Positions 25,342 through 35,336 of a stretch of DNA of 64,000 nucleotides are shown piece by piece. How positions within the stretch are numbered: the stretch's first letter is position 1; every line of letters starts with the position of its first letter. The notes under the pieces are model-generated. The model was not told the origin of the DNA and made no database searches. It saw only the letters and a program-made list of their open reading frames with translations. The DNA comes from Mesobacillus campisalis (GTDB taxonomy: Bacteria; Bacillota; Bacilli; Bacillales; Cytobacillaceae), in the NCBI RefSeq assembly GCF_000986785.1, contig NZ_LAYY01000007.1, positions 62,001 through 126,000 on the forward strand, read 5' to 3'. Made by a program: the position numbers and the translations under genes.

Positions 25342-26199
25342 ATGGAAAAGGACATGTCATACGGAAGTGACTATAAATTCATTCCTGCAACTTCAGTAAA
25401 CAGCGGGACAGGGGTAGAGGTCCTTCCTGATCTATACAGCCATACGATACAGATTGTAAATCTCTTCCTGGTAGGCAAGCCCGACACTAAAAATTTCGTT
25501 CTCGTTGATGCCGGTATGCCTGGAAGCTTTGAGGATATTGTGGCTTTGGCAGAGGAACGGTTTGGCTCTGACGCGGTGCCTAAAGCAATCATTTTAACTC
25601 ATGGCCACTTTGATCATGTGGGGGCGCTAATTGAATTGGTCAATCATTGGAACGTTCCGGTGTATGCTCATGAACTTGAGATTCCTTTTTTAACCGGGCA
25701 AATGAATTACCCTGACCCAGACCCTACCGTAGAGGGCGGTATGGTGGCAAAAATGTCGCCGTTGTTTCCGAATGAGGCCATTGACATCGGCAACCATGTT
25801 CAGGAACTGCCTGATGACGGAACTGTGCCAGGAATGCCGGGCTTCCGCTGGGTTCACACTCCCGGCCATACGCCAGGACATGTATCATTTTTCAGGGAGG
25901 AAGATCGGGCATTAATTGCGGGTGATGCATTTGTTACAGTGAAGCAGGAATCCCTCTACAAGGTGATAACTCAGGAACAGGAAATCAGTGGTCCTCCAAG
26001 GTATTTGACACCTGATTGGCCGGCAGCATGGAAGTCTGTTAAAAAACTGGAATCATTGAATCCTGCTGTGGCAGTCACGGGACACGGCTTGCCAATGTAC
26101 GGTCAAAAGCTAGCTGTGAACCTTCAAAGGCTTTCGGAGGAGTTCGACAGGATTGCTATTCCTCGGTATGGGAAATATGTTAAAAAAGATAGTCGATAA
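25342..26199 (+). CDS. MBL-fold metallo-hydrolase
   Basis: The 285-residue protein has the metallo-beta-lactamase metal set: THGHFDHVG (HxHxDH), HTPGHTPGHVSFF with the third His, GDAFV with the bridging Asp, and GHGLP near the end. It is full length and soluble. The family includes lactonases, glyoxalase II-like and thiol hydrolases; none of the subgroup marks settles a substrate. The start ATG 25342 follows AAGTGAGG. It is not an antibiotic-resistance call. Terminator downstream. Confidence 0.92.
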   Translation: MEKDMSYGSDYKFIPATSVNSGTGVEVLPDLYSHTIQIVNLFLVGKPDTKNFVLVDAGMPGSFEDIVALAEERFGSDAVPKAIILTHGHFDHVGALIELVNHWNVPVYAHELEIPFLTGQMNYPDPDPTVEGGMVAKMSPLFPNEAIDIGNHVQELPDDGTVPGMPGFRWVHTPGHTPGHVSFFREEDRALIAGDAFVTVKQESLYKVITQEQEISGPPRYLTPDWPAAWKSVKKLESLNPAVAVTGHGLPMYGQKLAVNLQRLSEEFDRIAIPRYGKYVKKDSR

Positions 26200-26200
26200 G

Positions 26201-26230
26201 AAAGGGCATCAGCCTGGCTGATGCCTTTTG
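26201..26230 (+). terminator. Rho-independent terminator
   Basis: AAAGGGCATCAGCC against GGCTGATGCCTTTT, one bulged base, directly after the MBL gene. Confidence 0.85.
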
Positions 26231-26375
26231 ATTGTGGAAAGCCAAACCAGCCAAATGGAAAAATCATAGGGGAAAATGAGGAAATTTGAAAAAAAGACAG
26301 GGTTTTGCGGCTCCTCTGTTGAATAAGTTTGTAGATAATACAGATAAAGGATTGCCAGGAAGAAGGGGTAGGAAT

Positions 26376-26861
26376 ATGAGTAAAAGCTTTTTTGCTGACT
26401 ACAAAAAATATATTGTCATCCCTGATGAAGAAAAAAAGGTTGGTAAAAAAGCCTTTGATCCAAGGGAATTTGCCGGGCACTATATTCTTACGCTTACGAT
26501 TTATCAACCCGTAATCAAGACTTGGGAACAGGCAGAAAAATTCAACATTGATCCTCAAAAGAGCATAGAGAAGGTTCTTGAGGATTTTAACCGAAAGCAT
26601 CATGATTTATACCATTTGGAACTACTTGAGCTGGAAGATCAACAGCTGTACTTTGTGCTTGCTTTCTCCTGCAGGGAAAAAATAGAGAAGGACAAGACGG
26701 AAGGCCTGATTTCGCATATTGTGGAAAGGCTCCTGACGAACCCGTTTTACATCGCCCAGTCCTGGTACAATTTAACCAGTGAAAGAGGGCGTGTGGAGCG
26801 CAAGTTATTCTGCTATTCTTACAGGGAATATACATATGACGAGGAATTGAAAGATGGATAG
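26376..26861 (+). CDS. Hypothetical 161-residue protein
   Basis: The start ATG 26376 follows GAAGGGGTAGGA; the frame extends back to 26286 without a ribosome site. The protein (MSKSFFADYKKYIVIP...) is charged, mixed alpha/beta, with no signal peptide. A segment LELLELEDQQLYFVLAFSCREK suggests paired strands around a helix. No family is recognised. It is followed by a terminator, so it is separate from the similarly oriented hypothetical gene at 26945. Confidence 0.72.
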   Translation: MSKSFFADYKKYIVIPDEEKKVGKKAFDPREFAGHYILTLTIYQPVIKTWEQAEKFNIDPQKSIEKVLEDFNRKHHDLYHLELLELEDQQLYFVLAFSCREKIEKDKTEGLISHIVERLLTNPFYIAQSWYNLTSERGRVERKLFCYSYREYTYDEELKDG

Positions 26862-26887
26862 GCTGTTCATGGCGAACAGCTTTTTTC
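26862..26887 (+). terminator. Rho-independent terminator
   Basis: GCTGTTC/GAACAGC with six T, touching the stop of the 161-residue gene. Confidence 0.85.
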
Positions 26888-26944
26888 TTTTGATGAATAA
26901 TAAAGGATCATGCACATATTTTATCAAAAAGGGAGGCCCGGCGA

Positions 26945-27313
26945 ATGGAATTGGAGAGACTGAAAGCAATATTGACTGCCAGTCATATGAAAGAATTTGC
27001 TGAATTTGTTGATTATGGCTACATAGCAAAGCCGCAGCTTATACCAAACCGGGAAAAGCATTTTAGACTTAAGATGCTAATGGAAGAATTCAACTTTTTA
27101 GGTGTGGCAAATGAACTTCTGCGGCTAAACCAGTATGTCTGCGAGCAGCGCGAGACAAAAATGCTGCTCGACCGATTTAGTCATGGACTCAGACATGTAG
27201 CAGAGTATGTTAGTCAAAACCAGGAGGATTTGTATCTATTTAGCGGGCGAATTTATACATTGGAGCACGATATCGAATTGTTCGGGACTTTATCAGGAAA
27301 AGAGGCTGAATAG
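26945..27313 (+). CDS. Hypothetical 122-residue helical protein
   Basis: The protein (MELERLKAILTASHMKEFAEF...) is predicted mainly helical and slightly basic, with one Cys. The start ATG 26945 follows AAAAGGGAGGCCCGGCG. No signal peptide, membrane segment or catalytic motif is visible and no family is recognised. It converges on the YwaF-like gene, with only 54 bases between the stops and no clear terminator there. Confidence 0.7.
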   Translation: MELERLKAILTASHMKEFAEFVDYGYIAKPQLIPNREKHFRLKMLMEEFNFLGVANELLRLNQYVCEQRETKMLLDRFSHGLRHVAEYVSQNQEDLYLFSGRIYTLEHDIELFGTLSGKEAE

Positions 27314-27367
27314 ATGTGTCTGGCAAGGATTTTGTTCCTTTAGACAGCTGATGCAAGTTATGCTCCA

Positions 27368-28108
27368 TTATTCCGCACGTTCTCCTGTACCTTTCCTCCC
27401 GGCAACTTGGGTTTTCCCCTTGAAAACAAGCCAAATCAAAAGGCTAAAGATAATGACCAATCCTTCAAGTGATAAAATGTACCATGGATAAGGTCCCAGA
27501 AAATCAAGGAGGCTGGCGATCCCCGGCTTGTGGCTAAGGAACATGTAATTCCCGTCCACCAATTTGTTTATGAGCAAGACGAAAGGGAGCAGGATGTTCA
27601 AGAAAATGAACACTCTGTAAACAGACCGGATGGTTGGCCGAAAGCCTAATACCCAGGTGAAATAAAAAACTGCCCAAATCATCATCATGTGGGTAAAGAA
27701 GAAATGAAAAAAACGGAAATGTGGAAAGTCAAAGTTTAATAATGGCGTCAACAGAGCCTGGGATGCTCCGAGCAGGGCAGTGAATAATAGAAGTTCATAA
27801 ACCAGCTTGTTTTTGGTTATCAGTAGGATAATGGTGAGGAATAGGCTGATGCTGCATAGTTCAAGAGGAAGTGAATCGCTGGCATTCCAGTTTCCTGTTG
27901 CGGCCAGCCACAAATGAAAGCCAAGTTCAACTAGAAATAATGAGCCTGCTGCCAACAATTCCAGGATTCGCAGCTGGCGTTTTCTCAGCTTTGCATGTGA
28001 AAAGTAAAGGACAGCCGAAATCAAAATAAATATGGCAAGGACGGCCAAATGGCTTGCGGAGTACATTTCGAATATATATTTTTCATTGCTGCCGCTTAAC
28101 CAGTTCAT
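27368..28108 (-). CDS. YwaF/TIGR02206-family integral membrane protein
   Basis: The start is ATG 28108, seven bases after GGAGG, giving 246 residues with about seven membrane segments. The N-terminal NWLSGS then FEMYSASHLAVL, the LPLELCSISL helix start and the HFFFTHMMMIWAVFY helix with paired His fit TIGR02206 (YwaF of B. subtilis), a widespread family of unknown role. The C-terminal 15 residues are basic and cytoplasmic. Monocistronic; no regulatory sequence can be recognised upstream. Confidence 0.85.
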   Translation of the reverse strand: MNWLSGSNEKYIFEMYSASHLAVLAIFILISAVLYFSHAKLRKRQLRILELLAAGSLFLVELGFHLWLAATGNWNASDSLPLELCSISLFLTIILLITKNKLVYELLLFTALLGASQALLTPLLNFDFPHFRFFHFFFTHMMMIWAVFYFTWVLGFRPTIRSVYRVFIFLNILLPFVLLINKLVDGNYMFLSHKPGIASLLDFLGPYPWYILSLEGLVIIFSLLIWLVFKGKTQVAGRKGTGERAE

Positions 28109-28209
28109 TGCTTGTCCTCCATTTCCGCCGCAGGATTTATTAATATCTTGGGTCCCTTCAACCATTATACCTTTTTTATAACCATAAAGTTCTAATTATG
28201 GCCATATTA

Positions 28210-28241
28210 AAAACGAGCAGGAAGTACTCTGCTCGTTTTTT
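28210..28241. terminator. Orphan terminator-like hairpin between divergent genes
   Basis: AAAACGAGCAG/CTGCTCGTTTT followed by TTTT. It lies about 100 bases upstream of the YwaF-like start and before the plus-strand cypC region, so it terminates no annotated gene. Confidence 0.6.
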
Positions 28242-28319
28242 GTTAAAAAGGGTACAATAAGTTGTCAGAAAATAATTACTTTTTCAATTTGAAGTAAACG
28301 CTTTCGATATGAAAATATC

Positions 28320-28467
28320 GGGGTGTACAGTTTGTAACGCCTCGCATAATACCGCTTTCCAGCCCTTGAACGTGTCGGCATTCCTTGTTACGGTTATTAA
28401 AAATGGAACAGGAAATGACAGAAAAGCGGTAAACCAAAAACCGGGCTGGTGGACAGTCCGGTTTTTT
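28320..28467 (+). ncRNA. Candidate structured RNA or leader ahead of cypC
   Basis: TACCGCTTT (28350-28358) and AAAGCGGTA (28423-28431) are perfect complements 64 bases apart; inside them TTCCTTGTT (28381-28389) pairs with AACAGGAA (28407-28414) apart from one bulge. A terminator (ACCGGgCTG/CAGtCCGGT, then T6) ends the unit at 28467. A cre-like sequence (AGTAAACGCTTTCG) lies just upstream, at about 28292-28305. It matches no riboswitch class I can recognise and may be an unknown leader or small RNA. Confidence 0.4.
28436..28467 (+). terminator. Terminator of the candidate RNA
   Basis: AAAAACCGGGCTG and CAGTCCGGTTTTTT with a five-base loop, 124 bases before the cypC start. Confidence 0.78.
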
Positions 28468-28554
28468 GCATCTTTTTTTGTTTAAAATTCTCTTTTCTTT
28501 TCATAATAAAGAGAACTTAGGTTTATCTGATTTCCATTAAGTGAAAAAGGATAA

Positions 28555-29841
<1,287 letters not shown>

Positions 29842-29848
29842 AGTTGAG

Positions 29849-29878
29849 ATAACCTGCAATGATGCAGGTTATTTTTTT
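29849..29878 (+). terminator. Rho-independent terminator
   Basis: ATAACCTGCA/TGCAGGTTAT with a four-base loop and T7, directly after cypC. Confidence 0.88.
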
Positions 29879-30017
29879 GCGTTGGAATCTCACTGAAAGA
29901 AGAGAAAGATTTACTAAATTTGTAATTAATGGGGCAAAGTATGGTTAATCCTGTCTGAACGACTTGAACAGGTTCCCGTTTTCCGGGAAGTACCAAACAA
30001 ATGGAGCCTTGATAAAG

Positions 30018-31580
30018 ATGAAGCTTAACAAACCGAAGTCAGCAAAAAAAGCAGAACTTCATACTGATAATACGGAACGTTTAATTTCGGCGGAACTGAA
30101 TGCCAATATCGACATTTTAAAAGAGTTGTTCAAGGATTGCAGCGACATCGTTTTCCGTATGTTCAAGGCAGGGGCCCAGCGTGCGTATATGGTATTTGTG
30201 GATGGTTTGGTAGATTCGAATACTCTACAGTTTCATGTACTGGAACAGCTTGAAGAATCCGAGGGAGAGCATTTTACCGTTGAGCGGGTTAAAGACAGGC
30301 TCATTTCGGCAGGTACGGTAAATGATACAGACAAGCTTGATGAACTGGTCAAACAAATCCTGGGCGGCAATACTGGGGTACTGATCGATGGCCTGGATGC
30401 AGCTCTTATCATCGACGCCAAAGGCGGAGCACGCAGAAGTGTATCGGAACCTGAGACGGAGACGGCGATCCGTGGATCGCGTGAAGGTTTTACTGAAAGC
30501 TTAAGAGTCAATACCTCGCTTCTCCGCCATAAAATCAGATCGAACCGGTTAAAGGTCCTGTCAAAAACTCTTGGTGAAGAAACGCAAACCAACATTGCCA
30601 TTGTATACATTGAGGGTCTTGCTGCACCCGAACTCCTCGATGAGGTTATGAATCGGCTCGAAAACATTAAAATTGATGGAATCCTTGAGAGCGGGTATAT
30701 CGAGGAATTGATTGAAGATGATACATGGAGTGTGTTTCCGCAAATTCAAAATACAGAGCGGCCGGATACATTGGCTGGGAACCTGCTTGAAGGACGTGTA
30801 GGCATCATAGTGGATGGCACACCGTTCGCATTGGTTTTGCCCGCGACATTTTGGCAATTCATGCAGGCAAGCGAGGATTATTACCACAGGTTTCATATTT
30901 CTGTGTTTCTCAGGATTTTACGGCTCATTTTTATTTTTATTGCCTTGTTGCTGCCTGCACTCTATGTAGCCGTGACGACTTATCATCAGGAGATGATTCC
31001 TACCAATTTGTTGTTTAGTGTAGCGGCCAGCAGGGAGGCCATTCCTTTTCCGGCATTTATTGAAGCACTGATTATGGAAATTTCTTTTGAGGCACTGAGG
31101 GAAGCTGGAATCAGGCTTCCAAAGCTTGTCGGCCAGGCGGTCAGTATACTTGGGGCTCTGGTTATTGGCCAGGCAGCTGTTGAGGCAGGGATCGTTTCAG
31201 CTCCCATGGTCATCATCGTTTCCATGACGGGAATTGCTTCCTTCACGATTCCGCGATTTAACATGTCCATTTCCATTCGGCTGCTGCGGTTCCCAATCAT
31301 GATTCTTGCCGGGATGTTCGGACTTTTTGGCATTGTGCTAGGAACCACCTTCATCCTGACCCACCTTGTCAAGTTAAGGTCATTTGGAGTTCCATACTTT
31401 GCGCCTCTGGCACCACTCAACCTTCGTGAACTAAAAGATGTCTTTATCCGCGCACCTTGGTGGGCTCTTGAAAAACGTCCCTCGCAAACCATTAAAGGAG
31501 ATCTCCAGAGGCAAAGGATGCATTCCAAACCATCAAAGCCGAAAAAAGAGGGGAAGGATGTAGAAGGAGGAAGCGCATGA
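30018..31580 (+). CDS. Germinant receptor A subunit (GerA/GerKA family)
   Basis: The 520-residue protein starts at ATG 30018, 11 bases after GGAG, giving the usual basic N-terminus. A cytoplasmic N-domain (about 25-290) with NIAIVYIEGLAAPELLDEV and SVFPQIQNTERPDTLAGNLLEGRVGIIVDGTPFALVLP precedes four or five membrane helices with the family-typical PAFIEALIMEISFEALREAGIRLP and GQAAVEAGIVS. GerA-type A subunits sit in the inner spore membrane and oligomerise to form the nutrient-gated channel. The stop overlaps the C-subunit start by four bases. The germinant is unknown. Confidence 0.95.
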   Translation: MKLNKPKSAKKAELHTDNTERLISAELNANIDILKELFKDCSDIVFRMFKAGAQRAYMVFVDGLVDSNTLQFHVLEQLEESEGEHFTVERVKDRLISAGTVNDTDKLDELVKQILGGNTGVLIDGLDAALIIDAKGGARRSVSEPETETAIRGSREGFTESLRVNTSLLRHKIRSNRLKVLSKTLGEETQTNIAIVYIEGLAAPELLDEVMNRLENIKIDGILESGYIEELIEDDTWSVFPQIQNTERPDTLAGNLLEGRVGIIVDGTPFALVLPATFWQFMQASEDYYHRFHISVFLRILRLIFIFIALLLPALYVAVTTYHQEMIPTNLLFSVAASREAIPFPAFIEALIMEISFEALREAGIRLPKLVGQAVSILGALVIGQAAVEAGIVSAPMVIIVSMTGIASFTIPRFNMSISIRLLRFPIMILAGMFGLFGIVLGTTFILTHLVKLRSFGVPYFAPLAPLNLRELKDVFIRAPWWALEKRPSQTIKGDLQRQRMHSKPSKPKKEGKDVEGGSA

Positions 31581-32743
31581 ATAACAAGAAGACGTTTTTC
31601 TTTCTGATGCTTATCCTTACAACATTATTGCTTACATCCTGCTGGGACCGCAGGGAAATTAACGATATGGCTTTTGTCATTGCTACTGGCTACGATAAAG
31701 GCAATAAAAAGGATTCCTATTTGGTATCTGTACAAGTCCCTTTAATCAGCGCCATGGGAGGCGCAGGTTCAAGCGGAGGAGGGGGAGGCACGTCAGGTGG
31801 GAACCCTTATTTTGTTGATGGAGCAGATGGAAGAAATATAAGGGAAAGCAATATGAACCTCCAGGAAAGAATGTCGCGCAATCTTTATTTCGCTCACCGC
31901 CGTGTGGTGGTGTTTGGGGAAGAGATAGCCAAGGAAGGAATAAAAGAATCCCTTAATCTTATCCTGATCCAGCCGCAGTCAAGGATCTCCACTTATGTAT
32001 TAATGTCAAAGGGGAGGGCGATTGATATCCTTAACACCCCTTCCCGGTTTGAAAAACTTCCGGGAGAAGCAATTAGGGAAATGGCGAAAAACAGCATTGA
32101 AGTAAATGTCAATGATGTCATTCAGCAATGGGAAAGCCCTGGGCTTGAAGCTGTCATTCCGGTCATTGAAAAAGGCAACACGGAAGTTAAAACCGAGACC
32201 GAATCGGAAATCTCAATGAACAAATTTGCGGTTATGAAGGATGACAAGGTCATTTTTACCACAAACAGGGAAGAGGCAGGGGGAGTTTTATGGATCAAGA
32301 ACAAAATGAGAGGAAAGAATGTGACTTTCCCGTTTAAGAATAAGGGTGAAATCAGCCTGAAGATTATTCAGAGCAAAATAAACAAGCAGTTCAAAATGAA
32401 GGCAGGGAGGCCGGCCTTTACCCTCAAGGTGAACACGACTGGAATCCTGATGGAAAACGAACCTAATGTAAGCCTGGAAGATCCTCAAACGTATGTAAAA
32501 GTGATTAAAGAATTTGAAAAAGTAGTAGAGAAACAAATTACCTCACTATTAAATCATGCCCATGATGAAGGCAGCGATATTGTCGGCTTTGGCAATTACT
32601 TATATAGAACCCATAATCCAAGCTGGGAAAAACGATGGAAAAAGGATTGGAGGGAACGGTTGAAAGAGCTTGAGTTTACAGTAGAAGTAGAGGGAGACAT
32701 TCAGCGGATGACCAATACGGGAATGACATTCAAGGGGGATTGA
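31577..32743 (+). CDS. Germinant receptor C subunit, lipoprotein (GerAC family)
   Basis: The 388-residue protein begins with a lipoprotein signal (FFLMLILTTLLLTSC, lipidated Cys22) and the family WDRREINDMAFVIATGYDKG. Ger(x)C domains occupy the rest. A Gly/Ser-rich insert (AGSSGGGGGTSGGN, about 66-79) is the usual flexible family loop. It is anchored to the outer face of the inner spore membrane and completes the receptor. The start ATG 31577 lies behind AGAAGGAGGAAGC within the A gene, so translation is coupled. Confidence 0.95.
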   Translation: MNNKKTFFFLMLILTTLLLTSCWDRREINDMAFVIATGYDKGNKKDSYLVSVQVPLISAMGGAGSSGGGGGTSGGNPYFVDGADGRNIRESNMNLQERMSRNLYFAHRRVVVFGEEIAKEGIKESLNLILIQPQSRISTYVLMSKGRAIDILNTPSRFEKLPGEAIREMAKNSIEVNVNDVIQQWESPGLEAVIPVIEKGNTEVKTETESEISMNKFAVMKDDKVIFTTNREEAGGVLWIKNKMRGKNVTFPFKNKGEISLKIIQSKINKQFKMKAGRPAFTLKVNTTGILMENEPNVSLEDPQTYVKVIKEFEKVVEKQITSLLNHAHDEGSDIVGFGNYLYRTHNPSWEKRWKKDWRERLKELEFTVEVEGDIQRMTNTGMTFKGD

Positions 32744-32744
32744 A

Positions 32745-32969
32745 ATGATGGGATCAGGCAGTGTTGTTGTCGCAGTTGTATTGGTTTTTTATATCATTCA
32801 TATTATGAGAGCAAAGCCGTATACACGAAAAAAACGAATTTTGATTTATGGCTTTGCCCTGGTTGCCTTTTCACTATCCCTGATGGTAACTTTCCAGGGG
32901 AACTTAGGCTTTATTGTTCATGCAATGAACAAGACCATAGGCGGGATGGTTAGGCTGGTGGTGACATAG
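32745..32969 (+). CDS. Germinant receptor D subunit-like small membrane protein
   Basis: The 74-residue protein has two membrane helices joined by a basic loop (MRAKPYTRKKR), the form of GerXD/GerKD small subunits that modulate germinant receptor activity in Bacillus. It starts one base after the C-subunit stop (AAGGGGGATTGAA ahead; ATG 32745 or 32748) and its stop overlaps the B-subunit GTG. Sequence conservation in D subunits is poor, so the assignment rests on size, topology and position. Confidence 0.8.
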   Translation: MMGSGSVVVAVVLVFYIIHIMRAKPYTRKKRILIYGFALVAFSLSLMVTFQGNLGFIVHAMNKTIGGMVRLVVT

Positions 32970-34033
32970 TGAGTGAGAAAATTGGATCGTATCAATTAAC
33001 AGTCCTTGTGGCGAACTTCATCTTTACTGGAACGCTTATCAGCCTTCCACAGTCATTGGCAGAGGTGTCGGGACAGAATTCCTGGCATGTCCCGTTTGTA
33101 GGCTTTCTCCTTATGGGTGCCTTTATCACTGTGCTGCTTGGCGGCAAACGGCAGCTGCCAAAATTTTCGAGGAAGTTTCTGGCGGGCAAGCGAAGCATCG
33201 TGGAGAAAATGTTTCTTGTCGCTTTTGCAATTTTGTTTGCCTCCACTTTTTTAAGAGATGTCCGAGGAATGGTGGATTTTATTGCAACCGTACTGTTGCC
33301 GACGACGCCCATTGATGTCCTGACCATTTTGGCGATACTGATGATCGTCTATTTGGCTAGTGCAGGGCTGGAAGTGATTGCAAGGGTAACGGCCATCCAT
33401 TTTGGGGTCTTGGCCATCATCATTCTCGTTCTCCCGTTTATGTTGCTGAATGAGATTAACATGGGAAATTTCCAGCCGATTTTCAGCCAGACATATATAC
33501 CGGATGTGGCCAAATCGTCCTTGATTCTTTTCTCATGGGTGGGGGAAGCCATTTTCATCCTCATCTTGGTCGGGAACATGGAAGATGTCAGCAAGACAAG
33601 AAGAGCAGCCGTCCAAGGCGTGGGGACAGGAATGTTTCTGCTGGTCATCGTGCTGGCGCTGATGGTTGCTGTTCTTGGTGTGGATATTGTAAAGGCATCT
33701 TCGTATCCCTCCCATCAAATGATTCAGCAGATTAACCTGACCGACTTTTTGGACAGGCTGGATCTGGTCATTGTTACGGTGTGGATACCTGCGTTTATTA
33801 CAAAAATTTCACTGGACCTTTACTTAATCAACCGCTGTCTGACCAGCGGGCGCAACCAGGATGCGAATGTTATAATCGTTCCCTTGGGAATTGCGCTTGG
33901 CATGCTGTCCATCCTGCTGTTCCGCAACAATATGGAGCATTTGCAGTTTTCCTTTTATACCTGGGCTGCGTGGGGGCTCGGGTTCGAACTGCTTATTGGG
34001 AGCCTGTTCCTTCTCCGCAGGAAATTTACATAG
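32969..34033 (+). CDS. Germinant receptor B subunit (GerAB family, APC-type)
   Basis: The 354-residue protein has ten membrane helices and the spore-germination permease fold: SEKIGSYQLTVLVANFIFTG at the start, LRDVRGMVDFIATVLLPTTPI and WVGEAIFILILVGNMED (about 190). GerAB subunits are amino-acid-transporter-like and bind the germinant. It begins at GTG 32969, overlapping the D stop by one base. Operon order A-C-D-B differs from the A-B-C of B. subtilis gerA. Confidence 0.95.
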   Translation: MSEKIGSYQLTVLVANFIFTGTLISLPQSLAEVSGQNSWHVPFVGFLLMGAFITVLLGGKRQLPKFSRKFLAGKRSIVEKMFLVAFAILFASTFLRDVRGMVDFIATVLLPTTPIDVLTILAILMIVYLASAGLEVIARVTAIHFGVLAIIILVLPFMLLNEINMGNFQPIFSQTYIPDVAKSSLILFSWVGEAIFILILVGNMEDVSKTRRAAVQGVGTGMFLLVIVLALMVAVLGVDIVKASSYPSHQMIQQINLTDFLDRLDLVIVTVWIPAFITKISLDLYLINRCLTSGRNQDANVIIVPLGIALGMLSILLFRNNMEHLQFSFYTWAAWGLGFELLIGSLFLLRRKFT

Positions 34034-34061
34034 GCGGACGGCTGGAAGGCTGGCCGCCTAT
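34032..34061 (+). terminator. Terminator-like hairpin after the germinant receptor operon
   Basis: TAGGCGG/CCGCCTA with inner pairing spans the end of the operon; there is no proper T-run, so it is weak. Confidence 0.4.
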
Positions 34062-34088
34062 GTTTGAAGCTATTTGCAAAAATGCCAA

Positions 34089-35252
34089 TTAAAACAGGTT
34101 CAGTTTGGAGATTCTTTCGACGGCCTCGACGATCCTTTCTTCGTCAACCAGCAAACCAACCCGTACATAGCCCTCTCCGTATTCACCAAAACCGTTGCCT
34201 GCCGCAACCGCTACATCGGCTTTTTCAAGCAGGTAATCGGCAAATTGTTCGCTTGTAAATCCGTCAGGAACCGGAAGCCAGGCAAAGAAAGACCCGTCCG
34301 GAGCCTCGACGTTCCAGCCAATGCTTTGGCATGCTTTTACGAGGGTGTTCCGGCGCACCTCATAGCGGGCCACGAGTTCGTCAACACAAGTTTGGTCACC
34401 GGTGAGCGCTGCGGCCGCCGCCCTTTGGACAGCGGGGAACAGACTGCAGTACAAATGGTCCTGGATGAGGTTAAGAGCTTCAATGATAACTGGATTTCCG
34501 ACGGCAAAGCCTACACGCCAGCCGGCCATATTATAGGTCTTGGATAAGGTGTACATCTCGACTCCTACATCCTTGGCGCCCTCAGCCTCAAGGAAAGAAA
34601 CGGGCTTTTTGCCTCCAAAGCCAATGGCACCATAGGCGAAATCATGAAGAATCACGATATCATTCTGCTTGGCCAGTGCGACTGCTTCTTCAAACAACGC
34701 CAGGTCTGCGGTCGCTCCTGTTGGATTATTGGGGTAATTCAAATATAGCAACTTGGCCTGCTCAAGCTGGGCGGCAGGAATGGCATTGAAATCCGGCAGG
34801 AATTTATTTTCCGCTTTTAACGGGAATGTTTCGTATTCAACATTGGCCAATACCGTCCCGGATAAATAATCGGGGTAGCCTGGGTCAGGCAGCAGCATTA
34901 ATTCACCATCATTCATGAGGCACATCGGCAGTTCGACCAGGCCGGCCTTGGTGCCAAATAGAATGGCCACTTCCTTATCGGGGTCCACTTCGACACCGTA
35001 TTGCTTTTTATAGAACTCTGCTGCTGCCTCTTTCAGCTCCCCTATCCCGCGGAATGGGGAATATTTGTGAGTCTGCGGGTCTTCGGCAGCTGTCTGCAGG
35101 GCTTTTACAATATGGGGAGGGGTCGGCTGATCGGGATTTCCCTGCCCAAGATTGATAACATCCCGGCCCTCACTTAAGGCTTTGCTCACCTTATTTACCA
35201 GGCTGGCAAAGAATTGAACTGGCAGTTTTTTTAATCGTTCTGAGTGCTCCAT
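34089..35252 (-). CDS. mtnE: Methionine-salvage aminotransferase (MtnE/YkrV-like)
   Basis: The 387-residue class I/II PLP aminotransferase starts at ATG 35252 after AAAGGTGG. It has the PLP-binding NYPNNPTGA (Asn), HDFAYGAI (Asp-Tyr) and SKTYNMAGWRVGFAVG (Schiff-base Lys), and the final VRVGLLVDEERI Arg region. It matches MtnE, which transaminates 4-methylthio-2-oxobutyrate to methionine. The divergent neighbour MtnU and the B. subtilis ykrUV arrangement support this over aspartate transaminase. No SAM riboswitch is visible in the short divergent gap. Confidence 0.88.
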   Translation of the reverse strand: MEHSERLKKLPVQFFASLVNKVSKALSEGRDVINLGQGNPDQPTPPHIVKALQTAAEDPQTHKYSPFRGIGELKEAAAEFYKKQYGVEVDPDKEVAILFGTKAGLVELPMCLMNDGELMLLPDPGYPDYLSGTVLANVEYETFPLKAENKFLPDFNAIPAAQLEQAKLLYLNYPNNPTGATADLALFEEAVALAKQNDIVILHDFAYGAIGFGGKKPVSFLEAEGAKDVGVEMYTLSKTYNMAGWRVGFAVGNPVIIEALNLIQDHLYCSLFPAVQRAAAAALTGDQTCVDELVARYEVRRNTLVKACQSIGWNVEAPDGSFFAWLPVPDGFTSEQFADYLLEKADVAVAAGNGFGEYGEGYVRVGLLVDEERIVEAVERISKLNLF

Positions 35253-35336
35253 GTCATCCACCTTTATGAAAAGTATTGCGATAATAGTACAAATTCTATA
35301 ATCTTTAAGTAGAATTGTCTAGAGGTGGAGATGAAA

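Noticed and set aside
29973-29990. TTCCCG/CGGGAA hairpin before the germinant receptor operon
   Set aside because: Six-base stem without T-run or known role; no forespore promoter could be recognised with confidence there.
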